Shown here piece after piece: positions 63,651-64,000 of a stretch of DNA of 64,000 nt (its first letter is position 1; each line of letters starts with the position of its first letter). Location of the stretch: NCBI GenBank assembly GCA_964228885.1, contig CAXRCG010000142.1, forward strand, positions 1 to 64,000. Reading direction: 5' to 3'. Made by a program: the position numbers and the translations under genes. The DNA is from UBA4582 sp964228885 (lineage in GTDB: Bacteria > Pseudomonadota > Gammaproteobacteria > Pseudomonadales > Azotimanducaceae). The notes under the pieces are model-generated. The model worked only from the letters and a program-made list of their open reading frames with translations, was not told the DNA's origin and made no database searches.

Positions 63651-63785
63651 ATGCATAAAAGGGTTAATAAAACAGAACCCCACCGGATGGGATCCACGGA
63701 TTCTTATCTAGATTTCTCTCGGCTTCGTCAACAGACACACCAGGGCAGCTTACCCCGTCTGGAAACAAAAGTTGCAGCCCAGTAA
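63651..63785 (+). CDS. possible 44-residue small protein
   Basis: ATG 63651 follows AAGGA at 63636-63640. The frame encodes a basic, hydrophilic peptide ending at TAA 63783. It has no helix, repeat or family feature. Confidence 0.2.
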   Translation: MHKRVNKTEPHRMGSTDSYLDFSRLRQQTHQGSLPRLETKVAAQ

Positions 63786-64000
63786 TTTACTTGGCTGTGA
63801 ATTCTGATCGAAACCCATTTCAACCAGTGGGATTATACGGTTCGCTAACGGCGCACGGCGCTCGAGAGCGTGCCAGAGTACTCAAGGTAATTGGGATTTG
63901 ATCCGAAAAAACCGATGGGCTTTCTGCCGCCGGAGAAGCGGTGCCACATACAACCGGTATCTTCCGTAACAACTCGACAGACTCGCAGCCTACCATCTGA

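Larger units (their letters stand above)
62932..64000. other. 1-kb right end without a convincing gene
   Basis: A perfect DnaA box and a near match lie at 63128-63150. A 44-residue frame at 63651-63785 (MHKRVNKTEPHRMG...) has AAGGA upstream but no family features. A minus-strand frame is open from the right edge to 63845. None is strong enough to call a gene. Confidence 0.4.

Overview
The window looks like the chromosome of a free-living, aerobic gammaproteobacterium, probably marine and oligotrophic. DbpA, TrhO, RarD, YgiQ, SirB1, YaiI-type and YbjQ-type genes are of gammaproteobacterial or broader proteobacterial type. They are mixed with genes more typical of actinobacteria: a complete cofactor F420 operon, LLM-class F420 oxidoreductases, a wax ester synthase, several acyl-CoA ligases, a family III CoA-transferase, epoxide hydrolase and MMPL-type RND exporter. 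I cannot name the genus. I saw no rRNA, tRNA, CRISPR array, phage or intact insertion sequence.

Left end (1-4518): a compact plus-strand operon, cut by the window edge. It encodes a TolQ/ExbB/MotA-like channel subunit, a degenerate actin/Hsp70-like protein with an FHA-like tail, and two paralogous proteins built as one membrane helix, a coiled coil and a von Willebrand A (vWA) domain. Both helices begin with the same FLDxxSCGFGA motif, whose Asp sits where ExbD/TolR/MotB carry the proton-binding Asp. I read this as an ion-driven motor whose two moving subunits carry vWA domains instead of peptidoglycan-binding domains. It is the best candidate here for an undescribed system.

Middle (4534-53999): mostly housekeeping and lipid or xenobiotic metabolism. 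It includes a DUF4139 exported protein, a methyltransferase, RarD, thioesterases, AMP-dependent ligases, transaldolase, DbpA, a TauD dioxygenase with an overlapping MFS transporter, an RND exporter and a MarR regulator with a visible operator. Further on are a quinone reductase, epoxide hydrolase and [2Fe-2S] ferredoxin, a peroxiredoxin, TrhO, a nitroreductase, a wax ester synthase, a CoA-transferase next to an acyl-CoA ligase, a GTP-type PEP carboxykinase and a thiolase. Two decayed genes are visible: a GNAT acetyltransferase remnant (34053-34293) and an aromatic/aspartate aminotransferase pseudogene (39203-39954).

Right end (54081-62931): a minus-strand operon npdG-cofE-cofD-cofC-fbiC followed by two LLM oxidoreductases. 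It encodes every standard enzyme for making F420, an NADPH:F420 reductase to reduce it and two probable users. A perfect 8-bp inverted repeat lies just upstream of npdG. Next to it is a TrmY/UPF0217 family gene, a family best known from archaeal tRNA modification. The last kilobase has no convincing gene but holds a perfect DnaA box facing a near-perfect one.
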